From JAAXVQ01 sp964604705 (GTDB taxonomy: Bacteria > Oederibacteriota > JAAXVQ01), in the NCBI GenBank assembly GCA_964604705.1, contig CAZSAP010000001.1, positions 186,001 through 250,000 on the forward strand: DNA of 64,000 nt, in the 5' to 3' direction. Under the pieces are notes generated by a model. That model saw nothing but the letters and a program-made list of their open reading frames with translations. It was not told the origin of the DNA and did not search any database. Positions 1-8,625 of this stretch are shown here, one piece after another; position 1 is the stretch's first letter, and every line of letters starts with the position of its first letter. Made by a program: the position numbers and the translations under genes.

Positions 1-441
1 CTCTGGCTCGTCACCCCCTACTTCGTCCCAGACGAAGCCTTGTTGCAGGCCTTGCGCCTGGCGGCCATGCGCTGCGTGGATGTGCGAATTCTGCTCCCCT
101 GGAAATCCGATCATCGCTTGACGGACTTAGCCCGCTGGACCTATATTCGGGAACTCCAGGCCGCCGGTGCCAAAGTGTTGTTTTATCAATCCGGCATGCT
201 GCATGCGAAAGCCTTGCTGCAAGACGGTCATACGGCCATTGTGGGTACGGCCAATTTTGATATGCGGAGTTTGTTTTTAAATTATGAAATCGCCTTGTGT
301 CTGTACGATCCGAAACCGGTCAAGGATTTGGAAACATGGTTTTTAGAGCTGGCGGCGCAGTCGAAATCCCGCACCTCGAAACGCACTTACGCCAACGAAC
401 TTTCCGAAGGGTTTATCCGTTTGCTTTCACCGCTGTTATGA
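1..441 (+). CDS. Cardiolipin synthase / phospholipase D family protein, C-terminal part (5' end outside window)
   Basis: The reading frame is open from base 1 (beginning LWLVTPYFVPDEA) and stops with TGA at 439-441, so the gene enters from the left. The visible part is the second PLD half. TPYFVPD is typical of bacterial cardiolipin synthases, and an HxKxxxxD motif (HAKALLQD) is followed by GTANFDMRS, which together form one HKD catalytic site. Family members join two phosphatidylglycerols, or transfer phosphatidyl groups, at the inner membrane. The N-terminal membrane segments and first HKD motif are not in the window, so a related PLD-family enzyme is not excluded. Confidence 0.88.
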   Translation, partial: LWLVTPYFVPDEALLQALRLAAMRCVDVRILLPWKSDHRLTDLARWTYIRELQAAGAKVLFYQSGMLHAKALLQDGHTAIVGTANFDMRSLFLNYEIALCLYDPKPVKDLETWFLELAAQSKSRTSKRTYANELSEGFIRLLSPLL

Positions 442-460
442 AGGTTCTTTTGTGTTTAAA

Positions 461-641
461 CTAAAAAGCGATAACGGTTCGACGCAATAAATCCGCAAAT
501 ACCAGTACGGAAACCACAAGGGTAAAATAACCCGGAATTCTAAGAGTCCACGATCGGCATTGGGTTTCTCTGCCTGGTCAGCAGGGCACATGTGGTTGTA
601 ATCACATGACAAGCAAACATGAGCCCAATATCGAGCATCAT
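461..641 (-). pseudogene. Possible frameshifted small membrane protein remnant
   Basis: On the minus strand a frame starting ATGATG at 641 reads MMLDIGLMFACHVITTTCA and stops at 540-542. Another frame then continues with hydrophobic sequence (YFTLVVSVLVFADLLRR) to a TAG at 461-463. Joined by one frameshift near 545-555 they would give a protein of about 60 residues with two membrane segments. The first frame is also open upstream towards 690. This is inference from composition only: no family is recognised, and it could be chance. A different frame (436-666) has Trp/Tyr-rich, unnatural-looking sequence and was not preferred. Confidence 0.25.
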
Positions 642-669
642 AAAACCCACTTTTCCAAACAACCAAGGG

Positions 670-1338
670 CTATTTTTTATGTAAATGATTATTCGGTTGA
701 ATCAAAAATAAAAACATCCCTGAAATTAAACCAAAGACGATCCCTGAACAAAGTCCAAACACCGATCCCAAACTAAAAATGATTTCAGTGGGCAAATTGC
801 AAACGACCTTGGTGGCACCCCAATAGAGAAATCCAACCGCAACCGGCCAAGCCAAGGCATTGGCTAAAATAAAATACCCACTTTGCAAAGAACATTTTTT
901 AAGTTCCCACCATTGAGCCAAGCCTATCACGCCGCCCAAGACCATGCCAATGAGACCGACCAACAATAATTTGGCCATCCCAAAATCACTTGGATGGTTC
1001 TGAAAATAATTGGCCATTTGCAACATTGGCAGCGAACTCAAAAAACAACCAGCCGCCGTACCCCAAGCTGTAGCTTTCATCCAGCGATTCAGAGGCAAGT
1101 TTGGAAACCGGCGGCTTAAAACCGTCCATTGAAAATAACCAGCAATGCTTCCTTCTATTACACCTGTAATCAACAGGATTAGAAGCATCACCAGACCATG
1201 CAGTCCGACAAACGATTGTCCAACCATAAACCAACCGAGTAAATACAAAGCCGCAGCCGCAGCCATGCCAGCCAACTCGCCGACCCCGCAATTAAGAATC
1301 CAAAAAGCATACTCTTTATTCGAAAATTTATTTTGCAT
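670..1338 (-). CDS. Multi-pass membrane protein of unknown function
   Basis: A 222-residue protein with about five or six hydrophobic segments, many Gly residues within them, and a short basic tail (LHKK). The start is well supported: AAGGAG lies five bases before the ATG at 1338. No family is recognised with certainty. It lies 63 bases downstream of the P-type ATPase gene on the same strand and may be co-transcribed with it, but nothing links the functions. Confidence 0.75.
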   Translation of the reverse strand: MQNKFSNKEYAFWILNCGVGELAGMAAAAALYLLGWFMVGQSFVGLHGLVMLLILLITGVIEGSIAGYFQWTVLSRRFPNLPLNRWMKATAWGTAAGCFLSSLPMLQMANYFQNHPSDFGMAKLLLVGLIGMVLGGVIGLAQWWELKKCSLQSGYFILANALAWPVAVGFLYWGATKVVCNLPTEIIFSLGSVFGLCSGIVFGLISGMFLFLIQPNNHLHKK

Positions 1339-1401
1339 AGGTGCTCCTTAAATAAGTTCAATGTGCTGCATTATCTCGGTTCCACATCCCGCAGGCAACT
1401 T

Positions 1402-4119
1402 TTATTTAAACAGTTTAAACCGCACATTAACCATTTTAACAATTTCAATGATTGTAAAAATCACCACGCCCACACCTGTGCACAGAACCCAATCCTCAAG
1501 GGTCAAAGGAGCACTATGAAATATCACATTCATAAACGGCGCATGGGTAAACAGCACTTGCAACAAGAGCATAGAAGCAACACCGACCCAAATCCACACG
1601 TTGGAAAAGAGTCCGATTCTAAAAACAGAATATTTCAAGGATCGGCAGTTAAAGAGATAGAAAAGCTCACCCAGCACAAAAACATTAACCGCCAGGGTCC
1701 GCGCCACGTCTAGACTCCTGCCGGACTTAATCGCCCATTCAAATAGCCCAAACGAACCGGCCAGGAGCAGCAATCCGACAATGATCAGTTGCAGCATAAG
1801 ATACCCTGTTATGATCGGTTGGTTTGCAGGCCGCGGAGGATTATTCATGTTCCCGGGTTCAATGGGTTCAAACGCCAGCATGAGACCCAGCAGTACGGCC
1901 GTGGTCATATTGATCCAAAGAATTTGAAGCGGCAAAATAGGCAGGGTTACACCCGCCAAGATCGCTGCCAGGATGACCAAGCCTTCGCCCAGATTGGTGG
2001 GCAAGGTCCAGGTGATAAATTTAATGAGATTATCATAGACGCCCCGGCCTTCCTCAACCGCGGCTTGAATGGTGGCAAAATTATCATCGGTCAGTACCAT
2101 GTCCGCCGCTTCTTTGGCAACCTCGGTTCCAGTGATGCCCATGGCAATGCCGATATTCGCCTGACGAAGGGCCGGCGCATCGTTGACGCCATCTCCCGTC
2201 ATGGCAATGATTTCCCCATGGACTTGCATGGCCTTGACCAGCCGGAGTTTGTCTTCTGGAGCCACTCGCGCAAAAACCGACACAGCCCTGACAGCTTCCA
2301 ACAATTCCTGATCGGACATCTGCGTCAGCTTCTTACCATTGATTACTTTCACTTGTTCGGATTGATCCATGCTATCAACCAAACCCAGAGTATGTGCAAT
2401 AGCCAGTGCGGTCAGTTCATGGTCTCCGGTAATCATTTTGACCCGAATGCCTGCAGCTTGACAAACACGTATGGATTGAATTACCTCGGGGCGAGGTGGA
2501 TCAATCATGCTCTGCAAGCCTAAAAATGTCATCCCGGTCTTAAGGGTATCATGGGTAATATGCCCAACATCAGAACTCATTACTTTTCTCGCAAATGCCA
2601 GAACCCGCAAACCCCTTCTGGCCCATTGATCCGCCATAGCTTGAATCGTCGCATGATCCGTTTTTTCGTTTTTTCCTGTAGTGTCGAGTGCGTCTGAGCA
2701 TCTCACCAATACGCTTTCAATGGACCCTTTCATATAAATCACATGCTTTTTATTTTGCTCATCATGATGAAGTGTGGCCATGTATTGGTATTCTGATTCA
2801 AAAGGAATTACATCCAATCGCGCCAGCGAATTGTGAAAAGACTCACGTAAAAGGCGGGCCTTGGCGGCCGAGGAAATCAAAGCCCCTTCCGTCGGATCGC
2901 CTTCCACCTTATAACCTGCCGGCGTCTCAACCAGATTGGAATCATTGCATAACAATCCTGACAGCAGACATTCTTTCAATGCTGGATCCGTCTCAGGCGC
3001 AACAGGTTTCCCCTCAAGGGAAAATACGCCTTTCGGCAAATATCCCACACCCGTTACCGCGTACTCTCTGCCCGCCGTAAAAACGTTTTGAACCGTCATT
3101 TGATTTTGTGTCAAGGTGCCAGTTTTATCCGAACAAATGACTGAGGTGCTGCCCAAAGTTTCAACCGCAGGGAGTTTCCTGATGATCGCATGGCGCTTGG
3201 CCATTCTGGAAACACCAATAGCCAGGGTTATGGTGAGTGCCGCGGGCAGACCTTCCGGAATGGCTCCTACGGCCAACGCCACCGCGGCCATGAACATCTC
3301 AATCACGGTTCCGCCACGCCCTAGTCCAACCGCAAACGCCAAAACCGCAAGTGCAAGAATAATGTATAAAAGCAATTGGCTAAACTGGCCGATTTTCTTG
3401 GTGAGTGGCGTTTCCAAAACATCCGCAGAAGAAATCATTTGATTGATGCGGCCAACTTCCGTGGCATCACCAATAGCTGTAACCACCCCGGTGCCGACGC
3501 CATAAGTCACAAAGGTTGAAGAATACGCCATGTTGCTGCGATCCGCTAAGACGGTATCTGCCGAAAGTACGCCCAGTTTTTTTTCAACGGGAACAGACTC
3601 TCCGGTAAGCGCGGATTCACTGATCTGTAGTTCGCGCAAATGCACCAACCGAAGATCCGCTGGCACTCGATCCCCAGATTGCAGAAGTACAATATCCCCT
3701 AAAGTCAATTGATTGAGTGGCAGCCGCTGTTTTTTACCATTGCGAACAACCGTTGCTTCCCCAATCATGGATTTGGCCAAGGCATCAATGGCTCTCATGG
3801 CCTTGATTTCCTGCAAGAATCCAATAATGGCATTGACCAAAACCACACCTAAAATAACACCTGAGTCAGCCCATTCACGCAATAATCCGGTGATGAGTGA
3901 AGAGGCAAGCAATATATAAATCAGCGGTTGATTGAATTGCTGTAAAAAAACAATAACCGGATGGGTCCCCTTTTTTTGCGTAATCCGGTTGAGCCCATAC
4001 TTTTCCTGACGTCGAATGCATTCAGCACTTGTCAAGCCTTGTTGCTCAGATGTAACCAGCGCTGACACAACCTCGGATTCAGATTGGCTATGCCATGGCT
4101 TATTGAGTGTCTCAGTCAT
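1402..4119 (-). CDS. P-type cation-transporting ATPase (P2A-like, CtpF/PacL type)
   Basis: This 905-residue protein has the full P-type ATPase plan: an N-terminal cation-ATPase domain, the actuator TGES at 172-175, the membrane motif PEGLP at 288-292, the phosphorylated Asp in DKTGTLT at 331, MITGDH, and TGDGVNDAPALR. It is expected to pump cations across the inner membrane using ATP. Segment M5 keeps the N..GE pattern of Ca2+ pumps (PTNLGEG). M6 reads LWINMTTAV, so the Asp that SERCA pumps have after the conserved Asn/Thr is Ala here; mycobacterial CtpF-like pumps look similar as far as I recall. The ion is therefore uncertain. AAGGAT precedes the ATG. Confidence 0.93.
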   Translation of the reverse strand: MTETLNKPWHSQSESEVVSALVTSEQQGLTSAECIRRQEKYGLNRITQKKGTHPVIVFLQQFNQPLIYILLASSLITGLLREWADSGVILGVVLVNAIIGFLQEIKAMRAIDALAKSMIGEATVVRNGKKQRLPLNQLTLGDIVLLQSGDRVPADLRLVHLRELQISESALTGESVPVEKKLGVLSADTVLADRSNMAYSSTFVTYGVGTGVVTAIGDATEVGRINQMISSADVLETPLTKKIGQFSQLLLYIILALAVLAFAVGLGRGGTVIEMFMAAVALAVGAIPEGLPAALTITLAIGVSRMAKRHAIIRKLPAVETLGSTSVICSDKTGTLTQNQMTVQNVFTAGREYAVTGVGYLPKGVFSLEGKPVAPETDPALKECLLSGLLCNDSNLVETPAGYKVEGDPTEGALISSAAKARLLRESFHNSLARLDVIPFESEYQYMATLHHDEQNKKHVIYMKGSIESVLVRCSDALDTTGKNEKTDHATIQAMADQWARRGLRVLAFARKVMSSDVGHITHDTLKTGMTFLGLQSMIDPPRPEVIQSIRVCQAAGIRVKMITGDHELTALAIAHTLGLVDSMDQSEQVKVINGKKLTQMSDQELLEAVRAVSVFARVAPEDKLRLVKAMQVHGEIIAMTGDGVNDAPALRQANIGIAMGITGTEVAKEAADMVLTDDNFATIQAAVEEGRGVYDNLIKFITWTLPTNLGEGLVILAAILAGVTLPILPLQILWINMTTAVLLGLMLAFEPIEPGNMNNPPRPANQPIITGYLMLQLIIVGLLLLAGSFGLFEWAIKSGRSLDVARTLAVNVFVLGELFYLFNCRSLKYSVFRIGLFSNVWIWVGVASMLLLQVLFTHAPFMNVIFHSAPLTLEDWVLCTGVGVVIFTIIEIVKMVNVRFKLFK

Positions 4120-4229
4120 ATTCGTTATCCTTATGTATGGACGATAGTGCGATTTTTATACATAGCCAAAGCGAAGCTGCCTAACAGTATCATGGCAACA
4201 CAACTTATTCAAATTCAAATACCCATTCA

Positions 4230-4289
4230 ATTTATAAAAAATCGTTGCTTCCATGGGAACCATGGGTTTCCATAGAAGCAACGATTTTA
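4230..4289 (-). terminator. Rho-independent terminator of the cupredoxin gene
   Basis: Bases 4236-4251 (AAAAATCGTTGCTTCC) pair with 4274-4289, and the inner bases also pair with few mismatches, giving a long stem. On the minus strand the stem is followed by a T-run (TTTTTTAT). It lies after the stop of the gene at 4316-4996 and before the ATPase start, so the two genes are probably transcribed separately. Confidence 0.8.
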
Positions 4290-4315
4290 CGTCCGCTAAA
4301 TATTAAAGAACGTTG

Positions 4316-4996
4316 CTATTCCACCACTACACGGGACGTAATGCCATGATTTTGTTTTGCGTGTCCCGGACGCGAGATCGGGTAGGTTCCCGCAGGGAGC
4401 CCCTGCTTCAACTCCACCTTATCCAGCTGCTTGCTCTTAGGCTTAAACGTCACTTCTGTACCCGGCAATTCAAACTCACCATGCGGAATAAATGAAGATG
4501 TATACCAATAAATTTCAACCGGCTGATTGGCCCGAACCCTGGTTACTTCAGGCTTAAACTGCTTATTGCCCGCCAAAATGGTCACGGCCTGCGCCGCCGT
4601 TGTGTTGGCCTTACCACCCACTTGTAAAACCCCACCTAAAACCGCACCTTCTTTACCGACTTTGAATTCAAGGGTGTGCTCCCCTGCCGCAAGTGAACCG
4701 AGTTTAACTTCCGTCAACTTGTTCTTTTTCAATTCCGAAACCACAGGCTCAGACAGAGCTACGGATAAAACACCAGCATCCGGAGTGCCATTGACAACCC
4801 AAAGTGAGCAGGGTGTATTTTCCGGTACATAAAGTGTCTTAGGAAACAGACCATCGGCCGTGATCACAAGACCTTGCTCGATGTCTGCGACCGTGCTTGC
4901 TGGTGCCGTACCTGCCTCGCCTGCCCAAGCGGAAAAAGCGCCCATGCCTACCAGCAAAACCCCACATCCCAACATCCATCTCAAGTGTTTACACAT
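4316..4996 (-). CDS. Exported cupredoxin-like protein with two domains
   Basis: A 226-residue protein starting at the ATG at 4996, which has GGAGG five bases upstream; an upstream ATG at 5023 lacks this. The signal peptide runs to about residue 25 (AFSAWA-GEAG). Two beta-rich domains of the cupredoxin/quinol-oxidase-subunit-like type follow, each starting with a VTILAGNKQFKPEVTRV-like strand pattern. In the second, IPHGEF and a PGHAKQNHG loop sit where type-1 copper ligands normally lie. No Cys is present there, so a classical blue-copper site is unlikely. A periplasmic metal-binding or redox accessory role is inference. A hairpin terminator follows. Confidence 0.72.
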   Translation of the reverse strand: MCKHLRWMLGCGVLLVGMGAFSAWAGEAGTAPASTVADIEQGLVITADGLFPKTLYVPENTPCSLWVVNGTPDAGVLSVALSEPVVSELKKNKLTEVKLGSLAAGEHTLEFKVGKEGAVLGGVLQVGGKANTTAAQAVTILAGNKQFKPEVTRVRANQPVEIYWYTSSFIPHGEFELPGTEVTFKPKSKQLDKVELKQGLPAGTYPISRPGHAKQNHGITSRVVVE

Positions 4997-5078
4997 AACA
5001 GCCTCCTTTTTTTGGGTTGCCATTTAGGTTTGCATATGACAATTCCCAATAACATATTCCTCCGAATTGCTGGTTATA

Positions 5079-5831
5079 TTAATAGGTGGCGGTCACACCC
5101 ACCACGGCATAATGAATCGCGGCAAAACTGTACACTTCTTTATTATCGCCCCCGCCTTCCACAACCCGGTACCCTAATTTTAACCGCCAATGCTCATCCG
5201 CCTGATAGGTGACCGCCAGCAGGACGTCCTCGGCCCGGCCTTGCGGTGCGGCCAGTGCCTCGGCGTCCAAGAGCAAACCCCAGGGATGTGCAAAATCCCA
5301 ATCGGCACGTAAATAAATCAGCGGGACAAACCCCACGTTGGTTTTCTTGGCTTGAACCCCATTTCCCTCCAGGGTAATCTCGGCATCACGAATTTTGGCA
5401 GTTAGACCGAGAAACACGTTCACCTTCGGCTCATGCCATAAGCGATAGCGGTAGGTCAAACGATACGAATCAAACCGATATAGCGCTTTCAAGCGGGTAT
5501 GCGCCGGGAATTGCTCACCGGCAAACGCAATCGCCTCGGAGGATTCGCCTTCACCCCGCAGACTTAAAGGCGCGGCCAAAACACCCAATGCATGCTCTTC
5601 AAAAAAAACATAAAACAGCTTAAACCTAAAAAACGGCGCAGGGCGGAAGGTGAAGGTATCAGGCAGGGATAGTTGAGTGCCGGTATCACCCGGAATGCGC
5701 ACGACATTATACCCGCTGTTTACTTGGCCGGTTTCCAGATCACCTTCCCAGTTGCCAGCCCAACCGGTAAGCGCAAGACTCACCAGTGCACTTCCAAATA
5801 GACTTAGTCTTATCACACTCATCATCCGCAT
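5079..5831 (-). CDS. Outer-membrane beta-barrel protein, uncharacterised
   Basis: A 250-residue protein. I start it at the ATG at 5831 (MRMMSVIRLSLFGSALVSL), because the longer frame to 5909 would add a non-signal extension overlapping the upstream gene. The signal peptide ends near ALTGWA. The mature part alternates polar and aromatic residues in strands of about 10, and the chain ends in Tyr, as barrels recognised by BamA often do. No specific porin family is recognised. It lies between a secreted protein gene (46 bases upstream) and the cupredoxin-like gene, all on one strand, which suggests an envelope-related group. Confidence 0.65.
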   Translation of the reverse strand: MRMMSVIRLSLFGSALVSLALTGWAGNWEGDLETGQVNSGYNVVRIPGDTGTQLSLPDTFTFRPAPFFRFKLFYVFFEEHALGVLAAPLSLRGEGESSEAIAFAGEQFPAHTRLKALYRFDSYRLTYRYRLWHEPKVNVFLGLTAKIRDAEITLEGNGVQAKKTNVGFVPLIYLRADWDFAHPWGLLLDAEALAAPQGRAEDVLLAVTYQADEHWRLKLGYRVVEGGGDNKEVYSFAAIHYAVVGVTATY

Positions 5832-5877
5832 AATTCCGCCTTCGTCGCCTTTTCTCAGGTAGGATCTGAACCGGCCT

Positions 5878-6387
5878 TTATTGCAAGCGCGCGGCCATAA
5901 TGCTTGCAATGGCTTTCATTTTCTCCATGGATATTTTAGGCTTCATCGTCATGGGGTTGAGCCCAGTGGAAACCGTGACCCAATTCTTTCCTTTTTTGAA
6001 GATCAGGATAAACGCATCGCCGTTTTTGGGTCCGGAGTAGGCTTCGTCTCCTACGCCGCTCACCGGACCTTTGATCATGCCCTTCCAGGTGGAAGACGCT
6101 TTGGTCTTGGCGAGGGCTTCAGGGGCAATGATTTCAAACGTGGCGGTAAACACCACACCTTGGGCGTCTGCAAAATTTACCATGCCGCTGGCGCCTTGGG
6201 AGGGGTTGCGCGGTACGACTTTCACGCCTTTTAGCCCCGTCACCTTTTCAATATCCACTGTCTGCACAATGGTGTCGTAGTTGCCTGCTGGAGAGCTGGC
6301 CGCATATGCGCCATGTGCGCCCAACACGAACATCAGATTGACCAAGAGCACGGACCAGACACGATTCACTTTTTTCTTAGCTACCAT
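5878..6387 (-). CDS. Exported protein of unknown function
   Basis: A 169-residue protein with a signal peptide ending near AHGAYA. The mature part has the pattern VSGVGDEAYSG..., then FILIFKKGKNWVTVS, and a C-terminal helix ending in AARLQ. This GVGDEAY...KG..VTVS arrangement recurs in small secreted or lipoprotein families of unknown role that measure or bind something at the envelope; that link is from memory of the pattern only. GGAAGGGAA precedes the ATG. It is the first gene of a probable unit with the barrel protein. Confidence 0.65.
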   Translation of the reverse strand: MVAKKKVNRVWSVLLVNLMFVLGAHGAYAASSPAGNYDTIVQTVDIEKVTGLKGVKVVPRNPSQGASGMVNFADAQGVVFTATFEIIAPEALAKTKASSTWKGMIKGPVSGVGDEAYSGPKNGDAFILIFKKGKNWVTVSTGLNPMTMKPKISMEKMKAIASIMAARLQ

Positions 6388-6460
6388 TTCCCTTCCACCT
6401 CCGAGTTTGTAGTAAACTTACCCGCGCTAAATTAATAAAATAATTTCAAACCTCATTCAA

Positions 6461-7606
6461 CTATTTTTTCCACTTATCCACCAGACTCCCTTTTAACAGT
6501 TCCTTTTCCTTAAAAACCAACCCCAATGTTTTGGCATGTTTATGGATTAAATTCAATTCTTTACCGGAAATAACCGATATGGCCACGCCGGTCTTGCCGA
6601 TACGCCCCGTACGGCCCACACGGTGCAAATAGGCATCCGTGCTCTCAGGCACATCCACGTTAAACACATGGGAGACATCTTTTATGTCCAACCCGCGGGC
6701 TGCTATGTCCGAAGCGATCAAGACGCTGATCTTTCCGGTACGAAACCGTTCAAGTGTGTTTTTACGTTCCATCTTGCGATCATCGCCATGCAGGCTCTCG
6801 GCCTGGACACCGTGATAGATCAGCGTCTCGAGAGCTTTGTTGATTTCATACGGCACATTGATAAACACCAGTGCCTTCGGTGCCTGGGTGTGCAAAATGA
6901 TTTTTCGCAGTGTATCGATCTTGTCCCGCACCTCAACGGTGACGTAGATATGTTCAATGGCCTCCGGTACATGAGCTTTGGCTTCGGACTTGATAAGTTG
7001 CGGGTTCTTCATGATCTTTTTGGCTTTTTCGATGGTGGGCGCAGAGATGGTGGCGGAAACCAAGATGAGCTGACGATCACGTTGCGTGGTCTTGATTACA
7101 GCCTGGACACTGTCTGAGTTGTTGGCATCGAGCATTCGATCGGCTTCGTCAATTACAATGGTTTTGAGGGTATGTGCCGAGATCTTCTTTTTGGTGATCA
7201 ACTCCAAAACACGTCCTGGGGTGCCAACGATGATCTGCGGTTTCTCGCGCAACTTTTCAATCTGCCGCTCAATGTTCACATTGCCTATGATCGAAGCTCC
7301 GATCAACTTCTTCTCTGAGTTCTTGGACAAACTCTCAATTTGCCGCAGGATTTGGACAGCCAGTTCGTGGGTCGGAACCAAGACCAACGCTTGCATCTCT
7401 CGAATCGCCTGCAGCTTTTCAAACAAAGGCAACAAAAACGCAAGGGTTTTACCAGTCCCGGTCTGGGACTGGATCATCACGTCCAAATGCTTAAGCGCTT
7501 CGGGAATAACTTGTTCCTGTATGTGCGTAGGTTGGGTGATGGACTCAACCGCCAAGGCCTCCACCAGGGTTTGCGATAAACCAAGATCGTTAAACGACAT
7601 GCTCAT
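6461..7606 (-). CDS. DEAD-box ATP-dependent RNA helicase
   Basis: A 381-residue protein from the ATG at 7606, which follows AAGGAG; a longer frame to 7774 is not supported. The helicase motifs are in order: Q-motif region (LSQTLVEAL...TQPTHIQEQ), QTGTGKT, PTHELA, GTPGRVLE, DEADRMLD, SATI, ARGLD, and the motif VI arginine finger HRVGRTGR. It should unwind short RNA duplexes in the cytoplasm. The family roles are ribosome assembly and RNA decay. The basic tail is short (LVDKWKK), so it lacks the extended C-terminal domains of DbpA or CsdA, and a specific name is not justified. Confidence 0.93.
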   Translation of the reverse strand: MSMSFNDLGLSQTLVEALAVESITQPTHIQEQVIPEALKHLDVMIQSQTGTGKTLAFLLPLFEKLQAIREMQALVLVPTHELAVQILRQIESLSKNSEKKLIGASIIGNVNIERQIEKLREKPQIIVGTPGRVLELITKKKISAHTLKTIVIDEADRMLDANNSDSVQAVIKTTQRDRQLILVSATISAPTIEKAKKIMKNPQLIKSEAKAHVPEAIEHIYVTVEVRDKIDTLRKIILHTQAPKALVFINVPYEINKALETLIYHGVQAESLHGDDRKMERKNTLERFRTGKISVLIASDIAARGLDIKDVSHVFNVDVPESTDAYLHRVGRTGRIGKTGVAISVISGKELNLIHKHAKTLGLVFKEKELLKGSLVDKWKK

Positions 7607-7698
7607 ATACCGCTCCTTAAATCCACCTGCAAATAAAGAACACGAACAATTCAACAAACTCGAACACAGTAATATTGCTACAATGCAAAAAGTCACTG

Positions 7699-8532
7699 CT
7701 ATTTCTGGGCCACCAACTCCACTCGACGATTTTTGGCCTTGCCCTCTTCTGTACGATTGGATGCCACGGGGCAATACGGCCCGACACCCGAACCTTTGAG
7801 ACGTGAAACTTGAATGCCTTTTGCAACCAATGCCTTGGTGACCGCTTCGGCGCGGTCGGTCGAAAGTTTAAGATTGTATTCCAGAGCGCCGGCGTTATCG
7901 GTATGACCTACGACATACAATGCCAAGCTGGCATTTTGCTTTAAAAGTTTGGTGATCTCTTCTATGGTTGCATTGGATTCGGGTTTTACCACAGACTTGC
8001 CTGTATCAAAGTAAATGCCGTAAACGGCCGCTTTTCCAGTGGAAGCTATACTGGCACTTAAGGCCGCGGCATTTTCAACCACGTCTTGTTTCATGACGCC
8101 TTTTTCAACAATAACTACATCGTAGTTCCGGCCTTCGTTAAACGACTCTACATGCACATAGGCCACACCGCCATTTTTCTCAATCTTACCTTCAATCACA
8201 CGTCCTTCGTTGACTAAAATCTTCCCCCCGCCCTTCTTCAGTGCATTTTCATAGTTTCGGGTAATCTGCACCATGCTGGTTTGCTGGGCATCGGATTTAA
8301 CATTGTACGCGATCTTGGTCAGCTTACCTTCCCAACTCATATCCGCCCCCGACAAATAGGACGAGGTAAAAGTATCAAATTCCTTTTGTGCATAGTCCGA
8401 GATAAAGTACCCAGGCATGCGAGTAAACAAAGCATGATCCATGCTCCCTTTTACATCCGTCTCTGCTTGGACCCAAACAGGCAAACTTGCAAACACACCA
8501 AGAACAACGCTCAAGGTTATTTTCCGCAACAT
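7699..8532 (-). CDS. OmpA-family outer-membrane protein
   Basis: A 277-residue protein with a signal peptide (to about VWVQA) and TTAGGAGG before the ATG. The N-terminal half resembles the uncharacterised periplasmic domain that often precedes OmpA domains. From about residue 165 there is an OmpA peptidoglycan-binding domain: IYFDTGKS, VVGHTDNAGALEYN, LSTDRAEAV, and a final NRRVELV. The Asp and Arg of the TDN...NRR pattern bind diaminopimelate in the family. It should tether the outer membrane or an envelope complex to the cell wall. Confidence 0.85.
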   Translation of the reverse strand: MLRKITLSVVLGVFASLPVWVQAETDVKGSMDHALFTRMPGYFISDYAQKEFDTFTSSYLSGADMSWEGKLTKIAYNVKSDAQQTSMVQITRNYENALKKGGGKILVNEGRVIEGKIEKNGGVAYVHVESFNEGRNYDVVIVEKGVMKQDVVENAAALSASIASTGKAAVYGIYFDTGKSVVKPESNATIEEITKLLKQNASLALYVVGHTDNAGALEYNLKLSTDRAEAVTKALVAKGIQVSRLKGSGVGPYCPVASNRTEEGKAKNRRVELVAQK

Positions 8533-8625
8533 ACCAGCCTCCTAAGCTGTAAAATTAAACCAACTTTTAAATTTTGGCATAAGTAAGATACGGGAGCAAT
8601 GGATTAATAAGCTTTGCAACTGTTT

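Noticed and set aside
436..666. 76-residue reading frame on the minus strand
   Set aside because: No ribosome site and odd Trp/Tyr/Cys composition; the neighbouring frames read more like a membrane protein, so a frameshifted remnant was preferred.
1789..2523. 244-residue frame opposite the P-type ATPase
   Set aside because: Fully antisense to a well-conserved gene, with improbable composition.
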